Assembly (NCBI RefSeq): GCF_011039085.1
Contig: NZ_JAAKEI010000005.1
Span: 57,648 to 121,647 of the forward strand
DNA length: 64,000 nt
Origin: Desulfovibrio sp. ZJ369
GTDB lineage: Bacteria > Desulfobacterota > Desulfovibrionia > Desulfovibrionales > Desulfovibrionaceae
Reading direction: 5' to 3'
Position 1 is the stretch's first letter, and every line of letters starts with the position of its first letter. Positions 28,234-36,826 of this stretch are shown here, one piece after another. Both the position numbers and the translations under genes were made by a program. The notes beneath the pieces were generated by a model. It searched no databases and had not been told where the DNA came from. It worked only from the letters and a program-made list of their open reading frames with translations.

Positions 28234-28689
28234 TCAAGCCAGCTCGCGGGCCAGATCCCGCTCTGCGGCGCGCTGTTTGAGGCTTTCGCGGTGGTCGTGC
28301 AGTTTTTTGCCGCGTCCCAGGGCGATTTCAAGCTTGATCCTGCCGTGTTTCAGGTACACGCGCACAGGCACCACGGTCAGGCCCTTTTGGGCGACCAGAC
28401 CCGCCATCTTGGCGATTTCACGGGCGTGCAGCAGGAGTTTCCGCGGCCTGTCCGGAGCCTGCGGGGCATAGCCGGCATTGGCGTAGGGCGCAATATGCAG
28501 AGAGAGCAACCAGGCCTCGCCGCGCCGGAATTCCACATAGCTGTCGATAAAATTCACCTTGCCGGCCCGGATGCTTTTCACTTCCGGGCCGGTCAGCGCG
28601 ATCCCGGCCTCCAGAAGTTCGGAAAGCTCATAGAGGTGGCGGGCCTTTTTATTGACGGCAATGGTGGAGGGCGGTGTTTTTCGGCTCAT
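28234..28689 (-). CDS. smpB: SsrA-binding protein SmpB
   Basis: Escorts tmRNA to stalled ribosomes in trans-translation. 151 residues with the OB-fold core (VNKKARHLYELSELLEAGIAL, GPEVKSIRAGKVN) and the basic tail GRGKKLHDHRESLKQRAAERD that becomes helical in the mRNA channel. The start overlaps the ptsI stop by four bases. The tagged products would be substrates of the ClpXP encoded at 9.3-11.3 kb. The tmRNA gene is not in the window. Confidence 0.97.
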   Translation of the reverse strand: MSRKTPPSTIAVNKKARHLYELSELLEAGIALTGPEVKSIRAGKVNFIDSYVEFRRGEAWLLSLHIAPYANAGYAPQAPDRPRKLLLHAREIAKMAGLVAQKGLTVVPVRVYLKHGRIKLEIALGRGKKLHDHRESLKQRAAERDLARELA

Positions 28690-30455
28690 GGCTGGCTGTG
28701 GGTAAGAAGGCTTGTGGTATGAAAGGCCAGTTCCGGGCCCAGGGATTGATGCAGTTTTTCGCGCACCATGCGCTTGGAGGCCGCCACATCCGTGCTCAAC
28801 AGCACGCTGTGCGCCAAATCCATGCAGGTTGCGGCATTGAGGCGGCGGATCATGTGTTTCATGCCCGGCACAAAGCGCGGCGCGGCGGATACCGCGTCCA
28901 CGCCCATGCCCAGCAGCAGGGCCAGGCCATAGGGATCCGAAGCCAGCTCGCCGCAGACCGAGACGCCGATGCCCTCGCGGTGGGCCGCGTCAATGACGCG
29001 CTTGAGCGAGCGCACCACCGCCGGATGCAGGGGCTCATGCAAGTATCCCACATGGCGGTTGTTGCGGTCAATGGCCATCAGGTAGTGGATCAGATCATTG
29101 GTGCCGATGCTGAAAAAATCACATTCGCGCGCCAGAGCGTCGCAAACCAGCACCGCGGCCGGGGTTTCCACCATCACGCCCAGAGGCAGGCTCGGAGCGT
29201 GGGGCAGCGCCTGGGCGCACAATTCCTGGTGCAGTTCCTGAAGGATGCGGCGCACGCTCTGCACTTCCGAGAGGCCGGAAATCATGGGCAGCATCAGGGC
29301 CACATTGCCGTTGGCCCCGGCCCGCAGCAAAGCCCGCAACTGAGTGCGGAAAATGCCCTGATGGCGCAGACAGAAGCGTATGCCCCGCAGGCCGAGAGCC
29401 GGATTGGGCTCCTTGAGCGCCGCCTGGGCGCGCAGCATCTTGTCCGCGCCCGCGTCCAGCGTGCGGAAAACAACGCGCTGGGGCGCGATTTTTTCGGCCA
29501 CCGCGCCATACTCGCGCATCAGTTCCGCTTCTGTGGGCAGATTGCCTTTGAGATAGGAAAATTCCGTGCGGTACAGGCCCACGCCGTCGGCGCCGCTCTC
29601 CGGCAGATCCGCCAGTTCTTCCGGGCTTTCCAGATTGGCCTGCACAGCCACCCGCACCCCGTCGCACATTTCGGCGGGCCAGTGGGCCGTGAGGCGGGTC
29701 TGGCTTTCCCAGGCGGTATATTTGTCGCGCCGGGACGTGTAGCCGGCAAGATCCTTTTGATCCGGAGCCAGGAGCACGCAGCCGCCCAGGCCGTCCACAA
29801 TAACTTGATCCTCATCGCGCACGGCGTTCAAAAGGCCGGTCACGCCCACCAGGGCAGGGATGTGCAGACTGCGCGACAGGATGGCCGTATGCGAGGTAGG
29901 GCCGCCCTCGGCAGTGAGAATGGCCAATACTCCCTGGAGGTTGAGTTCCATCACATCAGCCGGGGAAAGATCTTCGGCGGCCAGCACGCCGGGCGCGCCG
30001 GAGTTGCGGCGATGCCGGGTTCCGGCCAGGCGCTCGCGCAGGCGCAGACCCACGGCGCGGATATCCTGGGCGCGGTCGCGCAGATAGGGGTCATCCATAC
30101 CGCGAAAAAAGTTGCAGAGGTCTTCCACGGTGCGATCCAGCGCCCAGGGAGCGCAGATCAGCTCTTTCCGGATACGGGCGCAGGCGCTGTCCAACAATTT
30201 GGGATCGCGCACAAGTTCCATTTGCGCGGCAATGACCTCCCGGTATTCGGCCAGATCTTCGGGCACATTGCGCATGGTTTTCTGCAAATCCGCGCGCACG
30301 CCCGCGGCCGCGTCGCACAGGGCCTGCGCTTCGGCCGCGGCTTCGCGCGGGCCAATGTGGCGCTCATCCGCCAGGCGCACGCCGTGCATCAGGCGGATGA
30401 CGCCAATGGCGATGCCGGGCGAAACCGGGATGCCGAACAAGACTGCGCGGGCCAT
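28686..30455 (-). CDS. ptsI: Phosphoenolpyruvate-protein phosphotransferase (EI)
   Basis: First enzyme of the PTS, taking phosphate from PEP to HPr in the cytosol. 589 residues: swivelling His domain with active H189 (GGPTSHTAILSR), the HPr-binding helices before it, and a PEP-binding TIM barrel with MLPMISG, GTNDLIHYLMAIDR and catalytic Cys in SVCGELASDP. It follows HPr with a single base between and overlaps smpB. With the nearby EIID it suggests a mannose-class PTS. Confidence 0.96.
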   Translation of the reverse strand: MARAVLFGIPVSPGIAIGVIRLMHGVRLADERHIGPREAAAEAQALCDAAAGVRADLQKTMRNVPEDLAEYREVIAAQMELVRDPKLLDSACARIRKELICAPWALDRTVEDLCNFFRGMDDPYLRDRAQDIRAVGLRLRERLAGTRHRRNSGAPGVLAAEDLSPADVMELNLQGVLAILTAEGGPTSHTAILSRSLHIPALVGVTGLLNAVRDEDQVIVDGLGGCVLLAPDQKDLAGYTSRRDKYTAWESQTRLTAHWPAEMCDGVRVAVQANLESPEELADLPESGADGVGLYRTEFSYLKGNLPTEAELMREYGAVAEKIAPQRVVFRTLDAGADKMLRAQAALKEPNPALGLRGIRFCLRHQGIFRTQLRALLRAGANGNVALMLPMISGLSEVQSVRRILQELHQELCAQALPHAPSLPLGVMVETPAAVLVCDALARECDFFSIGTNDLIHYLMAIDRNNRHVGYLHEPLHPAVVRSLKRVIDAAHREGIGVSVCGELASDPYGLALLLGMGVDAVSAAPRFVPGMKHMIRRLNAATCMDLAHSVLLSTDVAASKRMVREKLHQSLGPELAFHTTSLLTHSQP

Positions 30456-30456
30456 A

Positions 30457-30747
30457 TTATTCCTGCAAGGTGGTTAAAAAGCGGGCCAGACCGCACAGGG
30501 CCTCGCGGGCGTCTTCGCCGTCGGCCAGCAGGGTCAGCTCCGCGTCGGCCGGGGGAGCGAGGGAAAGAATATCCAACATACTTTTGGCGTCCGCCGCGCC
30601 CGTTTCGCTGATCAGCTGAATGGTCGATGAATAGCGCTGGGCCTCCTGGGCCAGCCGGGCGGCAGGCCGGGCATGCAGACCGCCGCGCAGGCAGAGCGAT
30701 ACCCGCAGGGCCAGCCCGCGCGGCGTTATTTCGATGGCGTCTTCCAT
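30457..30747 (-). CDS. ptsH: Phosphocarrier protein HPr
   Basis: Passes phosphate from EI to EIIA proteins. 96 residues, with active H25 in LRGGLHARPAARLA and a Ser46-like site at S56 (AKSMLDILSL). The N-terminus is about 10 residues longer than in E. coli HPr. The serine is followed by MLDIL as in regulated HPr, but no HPr kinase gene is in the window. It directly precedes ptsI. Confidence 0.93.
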   Translation of the reverse strand: MEDAIEITPRGLALRVSLCLRGGLHARPAARLAQEAQRYSSTIQLISETGAADAKSMLDILSLAPPADAELTLLADGEDAREALCGLARFLTTLQE

Positions 30748-30962
30748 GCCTTTACCTTATGAAACATCCTGCCCGCGTACTTTGTCCAAGCCTGCGCGCC
30801 GCGCGGCAACGCCAGGGCTGAAAAACCTCTTTCTACAATCAATGCGCCGTTGCCGTCTTTCCCGAAGCCGGGGCCGTGCCCGGGAGCTTCAGCCTGCCCG
30901 GCATTGCGACGGAAACATGACGGCCCAGGCCTTTATCCCGTCCCGGCAAGAACCACAGCATC

Positions 30963-31712
30963 TTACATCCCGATCAGCCCTTCGTCCATGAGAATGAGCA
31001 TGCCCAGCGTGAGCGCCCAAAGCAGAATACGCGGCAGATGCATTCTGCCCACCAGCCACGCCGTGACCAGCAGCGCCGATGTTGCCAGGCCATAGGCCAG
31101 CCAGGGAAAAGGCATTGCCGAGGTGGGCGTCAATTGCCACAGGATCAGCGCCACCAGCGCGGCATTGATCATTTTGAGCGTGTCCCCCCAATTGATCAGA
31201 TCCAGGCGTTTGAGCTTCAGCAGCACAGACATGCCGTGGCGCAGGCCTGCAAAAAATGTGATTGCCCGGAAAAGCCATACAAGCAAGAGCAGCGCGGCGG
31301 TCAGGACTGCCGTGAGCACAATATGCCCGGAAAGCAGCAGGCTGATGCTGCTCAAGGCCCAGAGCGGGCGCAGCGTGCCGCTGAAAAAGGAGTCGCCAAG
31401 GGCGGAAAGCGTGGTGGCCAGTGTGTCGCGTACCGAATGCACAGCGCTTTCCGGCAGGGAACCTCTGGCGATCTGCGCTTCCAGGGAGAGCAAAATGCCC
31501 GCATAGAGCGGAATCATGAAAGCATGGGTATTGCTGTGGCCGCCGTAGCGGGCAAAGGCGCGCTCTCTGGCCCCGCGGTCCGGGTAAAGAAAGCGGAGAG
31601 CCGGGGCCAGCACAAAGGTCAGCCCCGGTTGTTGCATGCTTCGGGCGGTGTTCGCCGCATTAATGCAGCAGGTCCGCGCCAGACAGTTGAGGGCCACGGG
31701 TCTGGGGAGCAT
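30963..31712 (-). CDS. PTS mannose/fructose/sorbose-type EIID
   Basis: A membrane subunit of mannose-class PTS permeases. 249 residues from ATG 31712, with GAGG five bases upstream. The N-terminal region (ALRFLYPDRGARERAFARYGGHSNTHAFMIPLYAG) matches the EIID signature, followed by SALGDSFFSGTLRPLWAL and several hydrophobic helices. No EIIA, EIIB or EIIC is visible in the window although they usually adjoin EIID. The upstream part of the longer frame is not EIID-like. It is 215 bases before ptsH, a gap with nothing recognisable. Confidence 0.9.
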   Translation of the reverse strand: MLPRPVALNCLARTCCINAANTARSMQQPGLTFVLAPALRFLYPDRGARERAFARYGGHSNTHAFMIPLYAGILLSLEAQIARGSLPESAVHSVRDTLATTLSALGDSFFSGTLRPLWALSSISLLLSGHIVLTAVLTAALLLLVWLFRAITFFAGLRHGMSVLLKLKRLDLINWGDTLKMINAALVALILWQLTPTSAMPFPWLAYGLATSALLVTAWLVGRMHLPRILLWALTLGMLILMDEGLIGM

Positions 31713-31885
31713 AGCGCCTCGTAACGCTGAAGCCGGGCAGACAGTGGCGCGGCCGCGCTGAAAATGCGTCAGGCTGCGAACGCCGCTTGTGCCGGGGTCT
31801 CTCATGCGTCGTGTTGGTATCAAAAAGTCGCAACCGTACAGGAACACCAAACCTGTTGTGAAGATCGCCGGGCAAAAAACGCTGC

Positions 31886-32746
31886 TTACTGCTCTGCGCT
31901 GTCGCCCGCGTCCCGGAGCAGCGCGTAAATTTCCTTGCCGCTCCAGCCGCGCGCCGCGCTCTGGACCCGGCGCGCCACTTCGCGCGGTTTGCCGCCGCGG
32001 GCCAGCTCCAGGCGCGCCAGTTGCGCCACCTCCTCGCGGGGAGTGCGCTCGACCTGTTCCGGCGGGCCGATGATCACGGTAATCTCGCCCAACAGGGGCA
32101 TGGGCAGTTCCGGGGAGATGCCGCCCTTGCTGTCCAGACGTCCGAGTATAAATTCCTCATGGGTTTTGGTCAATTCGCGGCAAACGGCAAGATCGCGGGC
32201 GCCCAGGATCTGTGCGGCCAGGATCAGGCTTTCCCTGAGGCGATCTTTGCGTTCAAAAAAGATCAGCGAGCCCGGCGCATGGGCAAAAGCGGCAAGCAGG
32301 TTCTCGCGTCCGGCGGTATCGCGGGGCAGAAAGCCCAGAAAGGTATAGGGCAGCGGGGCAATGCCGGCAGCGGAGAGAGCCGCGACGGGCGCGGAAGGCC
32401 CCGGCACGGGAGAAACAGAAAGGCCTTCCTTGCGGCAGGCCCGCACCAGGCGGTAGCCCGGATCGGCCAGCAGGGGGGTGCCCGCATCGGAGATCAGCGC
32501 CAGAGTGCGCCCTTCCCGTAAAAGGCGCAGAACTTCCTCGTGACGCTCGGCCTCATTGTGATCGTAAAAACTCAAAAAACGGCGGCCATGAATGCCGCAA
32601 CGCGCGCAAAGAGCGGCGGCCCGGCGGGTGTCTTCGGCCAGGATCAGATCCGCGGCCTGCAGGATTTCACGAGCCCTGGGCGAGAGATCATCAGGGTTGC
32701 CAAGGGGCGTGGCCACTATCCAGAGCCGGGGAGAAGTCAAAGGCAT
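31886..32746 (-). CDS. rsmI: 16S rRNA (cytidine-1402-2'-O)-methyltransferase
   Basis: Methylates the ribose of C1402 in the decoding centre. 286 residues: [52 protein letters not shown] and VSPVPGPSAPVAALSAAG are tetrapyrrole-methylase-fold signatures of the family. ATG 32746 gives the family N-terminus and overlaps yraN by about 56 bases. Part of the trmD-rplS-rnhB-yraN-rsmI run. Confidence 0.95.
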   Translation of the reverse strand: MPLTSPRLWIVATPLGNPDDLSPRAREILQAADLILAEDTRRAAALCARCGIHGRRFLSFYDHNEAERHEEVLRLLREGRTLALISDAGTPLLADPGYRLVRACRKEGLSVSPVPGPSAPVAALSAAGIAPLPYTFLGFLPRDTAGRENLLAAFAHAPGSLIFFERKDRLRESLILAAQILGARDLAVCRELTKTHEEFILGRLDSKGGISPELPMPLLGEITVIIGPPEQVERTPREEVAQLARLELARGGKPREVARRVQSAARGWSGKEIYALLRDAGDSAEQ

Positions 32747-33152
32747 GGCAATGATGCTCCAGACGTAAAATGTCGCCGTCGCGCAGCACGCAGACCACGT
32801 CAAAACGGCAGGGGCTTTGCCAGGCCCGGTGGGCCGCGAGCCAGGCCTGGGCCGCGCGTCCGAGCAGGCGCTGTTTCGCCGTGGTCACGGCTTCGGCCGG
32901 GCTGCCCTGCCCGTGGGCTTTGCGGGATTTGACCTCCACAAAAACCACGGTTTCGCCGTCAAGGCAGACGAGATCAAGCTCCAGGCGGCCCTGCCGCCAA
33001 TTGCGATCCAGCAGGCGGTAGCCTGCGCGCTTGAGAAATGCGGCGGCCGCGTCCTCGCCTGCTCTGCCGAAACGAAGATGCTCCGGGCGCGCGATGGGCA
33101 GCGCGACCGCGCGTTGCCGGGCCTGAGCTTTGAAAAAAGGAAATTTCAGCAC
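32691..33152 (-). CDS. yraN: YraN/UPF0102 family endonuclease-like protein
   Basis: 153 residues with the family's nuclease-like fold: [53 protein letters not shown], and FDVVCV. The EVK and D residues fit a PD-(D/E)XK core. The function is unproven in most species. I prefer the GTG at 33152 because the longer in-frame start at 33227 would lie inside rnhB; the ribosome binding site is weak either way. It overlaps rnhB by about 7 bases and rsmI at its end. Confidence 0.85.
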   Translation of the reverse strand: MLKFPFFKAQARQRAVALPIARPEHLRFGRAGEDAAAAFLKRAGYRLLDRNWRQGRLELDLVCLDGETVVFVEVKSRKAHGQGSPAEAVTTAKQRLLGRAAQAWLAAHRAWQSPCRFDVVCVLRDGDILRLEHHCHAFDFSPALDSGHAPWQP

Positions 33153-33877
33153 AAGCGGCCCTGACTGGGCGCGGTTCCTGCCTGATCCGGCAGCACGCCC
33201 CGGAAGGTCCGGCGGTGCTGCGGACATGGACCCAGACGCCGCAGAGCCGCGTAATGAGCCGCAGTGCCGTAGCCCTTGTGGGTCTCCAGGCCATAGCCGG
33301 GCCAGCGCCGCGCCAGATGCCGCATGAGCCGGTCGCGGAAGGTCTTGGCCAGGATGGAGGCGGCGGAAATGGCATCCACGCTTTTGTCGCCGCCCACAAT
33401 GGCCTGCTGGGCAGGGCTGGGGGCCGCGTGCCCTTTGCGCCAGAACCGGAGCAGCACAGCCTCCGGCACGGTCTTGTTGCCGTCCACAAGCAGGCGGGAG
33501 GGAGAGCGGCGCAAGGTTTGCACGGCCCTGCTCATGGCTTCAAATGTGGCTTGAAGAATATTGATGCGCTCAATGCGTCTGGGCCAGACCACGCCCAGGC
33601 CCCAGGCCAGGGCGCAGGCCCGGATGCGCGGGGCCAGCGCCTCGCGCGCCGCGGCGCTCAGAAGCTTGGAGTCGGCAAGGCCGGAAAGCTCATGGCCGGA
33701 AGGCAGAATGACGGCCGCAGCCACCACCGGCCCGGCCAGGCAGCCGCGCCCGGCTTCGTCGATACCGGCCGCAAGACCGGAAGGCCGGTCAGGGATGACG
33801 ACCGGCGGACCGAACAGCGTAGCCTGTGCCTGTTGGCCTTTCACAGCGATATGTTGCGTGTTGCGGAAGGTGCACAT
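33146..33877 (-). CDS. rnhB: Ribonuclease HII
   Basis: Cuts RNA in RNA/DNA hybrids and removes single ribonucleotides. From ATG 33877 the protein has 243 residues. The catalytic acids are D40 and E41 ([15 protein letters not shown]), D132 (LLVDGNKTV) and D164 ([17 protein letters not shown]). The frame stays open to 34120, but the extra 81 residues are not RNase HII-like. The start is uncertain; GTG 33844 is an alternative. Confidence 0.9.
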   Translation of the reverse strand: MCTFRNTQHIAVKGQQAQATLFGPPVVIPDRPSGLAAGIDEAGRGCLAGPVVAAAVILPSGHELSGLADSKLLSAAAREALAPRIRACALAWGLGVVWPRRIERINILQATFEAMSRAVQTLRRSPSRLLVDGNKTVPEAVLLRFWRKGHAAPSPAQQAIVGGDKSVDAISAASILAKTFRDRLMRHLARRWPGYGLETHKGYGTAAHYAALRRLGPCPQHRRTFRGVLPDQAGTAPSQGRLC

Positions 33878-34185
33878 TCCGCCGTCGACAGGACCGACGA
33901 GCGACGCGCCGCGGCGGAAGGCAAATCCCACCGGGGCGCGCCGCCAAGGGCTGTCTCTGTATAGGCTCTTTTGCTTTGCAGCTTTGTCAAGCCGGGCTTT
34001 TTGCGAAAGGAACGCGCCATGACTCTGCTGCCATCCTCCATAAGGCGGCTCTGCCGCCAGCGGTCGAGGCCGGAGCGCATTCTTTTCGTAAGCGGCGTGC
34101 TTCTCTTGCTGCAAGAGCAAAACTTTTCCATGCGGAGAAAGCGCCTGGAGTGCATGCAGTCAGCGGCAAAAAGCCCCGCTTCCAC
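33878..34185. other. rplS-rnhB spacer
   Basis: About 300 bases if rnhB starts at 33877. The rnhB frame is open through most of it, but the translation shows no conserved sequence. A small GC stem with a T-rich loop lies just after the rplS stop on the minus strand. No other feature is seen. Confidence 0.4.
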
Positions 34186-34533
34186 TCAGAAGCGGCCGCG
34201 CGGCTTGATGCGCGCCGCCTTGCCCTTGAGAGCCCGCAGATAATAGAGGCGGCTGCGGCGCACGCGACCCTGGGTGACCAGTTCCACATGATCGATGAAG
34301 GGCGAATTCAGAGGGAAAATGCGCTCCACGCCCACGCCGTCGGAAACCTTGCGCACCGTAAAGGTGGCGTTGGTGGTGCCGCGTTTGATGCGGATCACAT
34401 TGCCCTGGAAGACCTGGATGCGTTCTTTTTCGCCTTCCACAATGCGCAGATGCACTTTGACCGTGTCCCCGGAGCGGAACGCGGGCATATCCATGCGCAT
34501 GTTTTCCTGTTCAATTTTTCTGATGATGTCCAT
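34186..34533 (-). CDS. rplS: 50S ribosomal protein L19
   Basis: A 115-residue protein at the 30S-50S interface. It reads [28 protein letters not shown], then [16 protein letters not shown] and [19 protein letters not shown], near-complete family matches. ATG 34533 has AAGGAG upstream; the longer frame to 34596 is rejected. It follows trmD by about 70 bases. Confidence 0.97.
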   Translation of the reverse strand: MDIIRKIEQENMRMDMPAFRSGDTVKVHLRIVEGEKERIQVFQGNVIRIKRGTTNATFTVRKVSDGVGVERIFPLNSPFIDHVELVTQGRVRRSRLYYLRALKGKAARIKPRGRF

Positions 34534-34604
34534 CGTGAACTCCTTGCAAACCCGAGGGGCGGATTGTTGCGTCGTTGCGAAGCGGCGTGGCCGCAATGAT
34601 GCAA

Positions 34605-35909
34605 TCAGTAATAGTCGCCTAAAATTCTGTCAGCCAGGATGGCTGCCGCGCTGCGCACCGAAAGGTGGTTGTAGCTCAAAAAGCGCAGCGGCCTGAGCAT
34701 GCCGTCGCAACGCGCAAGCACTTCCGGGGCCAGTCCGTGCGCCGTGCCCAGGCAAAGCAGGACCGGACCTTCGCGGCACCAGTCCCGCACCCGGCAAGGC
34801 GTCAGGGGGGCGGGCGCGTTTTTTTGCGCGGGCCAGACTGCGGAGCTGGCCACCAGCCTGGGCCGCGCACCGCAATATGCGGTCAGGTCTTCAACGGCTT
34901 CGTCCAGCGAAACGGCCGGGCGCACCAGTTCCAGAGCCTGGGCGCGATCCGGGTTGCCGTGGCCGCCCGGGCCCTGGGCACTTTGCGTCCAATGCCGCAA
35001 AATTTTTTCCAGCACCCGCAATTGATCCTTCAACGGCGTGACCGCATAGAAAGGCCCCATGCCATAGCTGCGGGAAATCCGGGCTATATCGTGAATATCC
35101 AGATTTGTCAAAGAAGAAGCGCCGGAATTTTTTTCTCCGAGCAGAACCGGATAGTGCAGCAGGCAGAAGGAAAGGCTGCGGCCCGGCCGTTGGCGCGGCA
35201 TGGCGGCCAGGGCCAGAGCGTCTTCGCGATCCAGGGGAGCCTGATCCAGCAGATCCGGGCGCGCGGCCAGCGTGGCCGCCAGGGAGGCCTGACGCCGCCA
35301 GCGCGCAATGCGGGCATGATCCCCGCTCAGTAGAACTTCGGGCACGGGCAGGCCTTCCAGTTCTTCAGGCCGGGTGTAGTGCGGGTATTCGAGCAGGCCG
35401 CGCGAAAAACTCTCCTCCTCGCCGGATGCCTCCTTGCCCATAAAGCCGGGAGCAAGCCGGGCCACAGCTTCGATGACCGCCAGGGCCGCTGTTTCGCCGC
35501 CGTTGAGCACTGCCTCGCCCACGCTGACCGGCTCCAACGGAAAAAGCCGGTTCAGGCGCGCGTCCAGCCCTTCGTAGCGGCCGCAGATCAGGGTCAGAGC
35601 CTCCTCGCCGGCCAGCTCGCGGGCCAGGGTCTGGGTCAGAGGGCGGCCGCCCGGAGCCATGAGCAGCATGCGGCCGGGCCGCGCAATGGAGCGCAAGGCA
35701 CGGGCCAGAGGCTCCGCCTGCATAACCATGCCCGGACCGCCGCCATAGGGGCGATCGTCCACATGGCGGTGTTTGTCGCGGCTGAAGTCCCGGGGATCGT
35801 GAAAGCTGAACGTCACAAGCCCGTTTTCTCGCGCGCGGCCCATGAGCGCCGTGGAAAGCGGCGAAGCAAAAAATTCGGGAAAAAGCGAAACAAGATGAAA
35901 ACGGGGCAT
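34605..35909 (-). CDS. trmD: tRNA (guanine-37-N1)-methyltransferase TrmD fused to a second SPOUT-type RNA methyltransferase
   Basis: 434 residues from ATG 35909 ([14 protein letters not shown]). Residues 1 to about 240 are TrmD, which makes m1G37: [27 protein letters not shown] and [22 protein letters not shown] (the knotted SAM site). From about 270 a second domain begins ([31 protein letters not shown]) and ends [17 protein letters not shown]. It looks like the TM1570/PF09936 RNA methyltransferase family, a separate gene beside trmD in Thermotoga. Its substrate is unknown. The longer frame to 35999 is not conserved. Confidence 0.92.
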   Translation of the reverse strand: MPRFHLVSLFPEFFASPLSTALMGRARENGLVTFSFHDPRDFSRDKHRHVDDRPYGGGPGMVMQAEPLARALRSIARPGRMLLMAPGGRPLTQTLARELAGEEALTLICGRYEGLDARLNRLFPLEPVSVGEAVLNGGETAALAVIEAVARLAPGFMGKEASGEEESFSRGLLEYPHYTRPEELEGLPVPEVLLSGDHARIARWRRQASLAATLAARPDLLDQAPLDREDALALAAMPRQRPGRSLSFCLLHYPVLLGEKNSGASSLTNLDIHDIARISRSYGMGPFYAVTPLKDQLRVLEKILRHWTQSAQGPGGHGNPDRAQALELVRPAVSLDEAVEDLTAYCGARPRLVASSAVWPAQKNAPAPLTPCRVRDWCREGPVLLCLGTAHGLAPEVLARCDGMLRPLRFLSYNHLSVRSAAAILADRILGDYY

Positions 35910-36008
35910 GTCGGGCAGCTTGCCGCAAATGGCCGCGTCTGGCAAGCGTGGGGCGCATACAGGGCCGACGCCGCATTTGCCGTTGCGGCAGTGGCCCAAA
36001 AACGCGCG

Positions 36009-36776
36009 TCAGACGCGGGTCTGCCAGAAAAAACGGAACGTGGGAGAAGAGACGGCAGCGGAGGTTGCCAGGCAAAGCCAGTGGCCGGGGCACGGCAGGA
36101 GGAACCAGCGCAGGCAATGGCCGTCCAGCGCCGCGTGGCCTGCGCGTCCGCCGCAACGGCCCCCGAAGATCCGCGCGGCATCCCGCGCAAGGCCTGTGCC
36201 CAGGGCTTTGAGCAGCGCCTCCTTGATGGTCCAGCGCCGCAGGGCTTCGCGGCATTGCCCCGTTGCGGAGAGAGCGGGCGGGATTTCGCCGCTCGCAAAG
36301 GCCCGGCCGCAGGGCGGCGGGCTGTCCAGGGCCTCGGCGTCCAGCCCCAGGGCAGGATGCGCAGGGTGCGGCGGCCCTCCGGACGGGCCGCCGTTGGCCG
36401 CCGGGCCGGGCCGCAGGGCGCAGAAGGCCGCCCTGCCGCTGTGGCTGAAGCTCACGGCCCAGCCCGGCAACACGGGGCGGCCCGCACTGTCTGCCTGAAG
36501 GCGTACACCCTCGGAACGGAAAGATCTTGTTTGTGCCGCCGCCAGGCTCAGGCCGCGCAGCAGCAGGCCGCGGGCCAGCACACGGGATGCGCGCGCGGCC
36601 AGAGCCGCGCCGCTCAGTGCGAAGCGCCGGATATGATCTGTCTGTTCTTCCCCCAGCCAGGGGGCCAGCGCTGTTTCGCGGGCATGGCAGAACGCGCGCA
36701 GCTCCGCTTCAGGCAGAGCGGGCACGGCTGCGCCCAGGATGAATATTTCCGCGTTGCGCGGGAACGTAGTGCGCAT
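36009..36776 (-). CDS. 4'-phosphopantetheinyl transferase superfamily protein (Sfp-like)
   Basis: The family attaches phosphopantetheine from CoA to carrier proteins. 255 residues with the two magnesium/CoA motifs: LGLDAEAL (for GxDxE) and RRWTIKEALLKALGTGL (for WxxKEAxxK). SFSHSGRAAFCAL precedes them, as in Sfp types. Which carrier protein it serves is unknown. ATG 36776 is preferred to a TTG 11 codons earlier that falls in a repeat. The stop is 100 bases before trmD. Confidence 0.85.
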   Translation of the reverse strand: MRTTFPRNAEIFILGAAVPALPEAELRAFCHARETALAPWLGEEQTDHIRRFALSGAALAARASRVLARGLLLRGLSLAAAQTRSFRSEGVRLQADSAGRPVLPGWAVSFSHSGRAAFCALRPGPAANGGPSGGPPHPAHPALGLDAEALDSPPPCGRAFASGEIPPALSATGQCREALRRWTIKEALLKALGTGLARDAARIFGGRCGGRAGHAALDGHCLRWFLLPCPGHWLCLATSAAVSSPTFRFFWQTRV

Positions 36777-36826
36777 AGGCCCGTGAATCCGCCGGAGCGA
36801 GCGTTTCAAAAGAAATATGCTCTATT
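36776..36826. repeat. Degenerate AGAGC-family repeat after the EF-hand gene
   Basis: On the minus strand the EF-hand gene's stop TAG begins ATAGAGCATATTTCTTTTGAAACGCTCGCTC (36823 downward), closely resembling 48865-48890 (GGAGCATATTGCTTTTGAAACGCTCGCT). The second arm is largely lost in this copy. The start of the next gene lies just beyond. Confidence 0.5.

Noticed and set aside
27130..28722. 530-codon plus-strand open frame
   Set aside because: Antisense to comEC and smpB, with an Arg/Pro/Gly-rich translation and no family match; the minus-strand genes are certain.
28674..30611. 645-codon plus-strand open frame
   Set aside because: It lies entirely opposite ptsI and smpB. Its translation is His/Gln-rich without conserved motifs, a typical mirror frame in GC-rich DNA.
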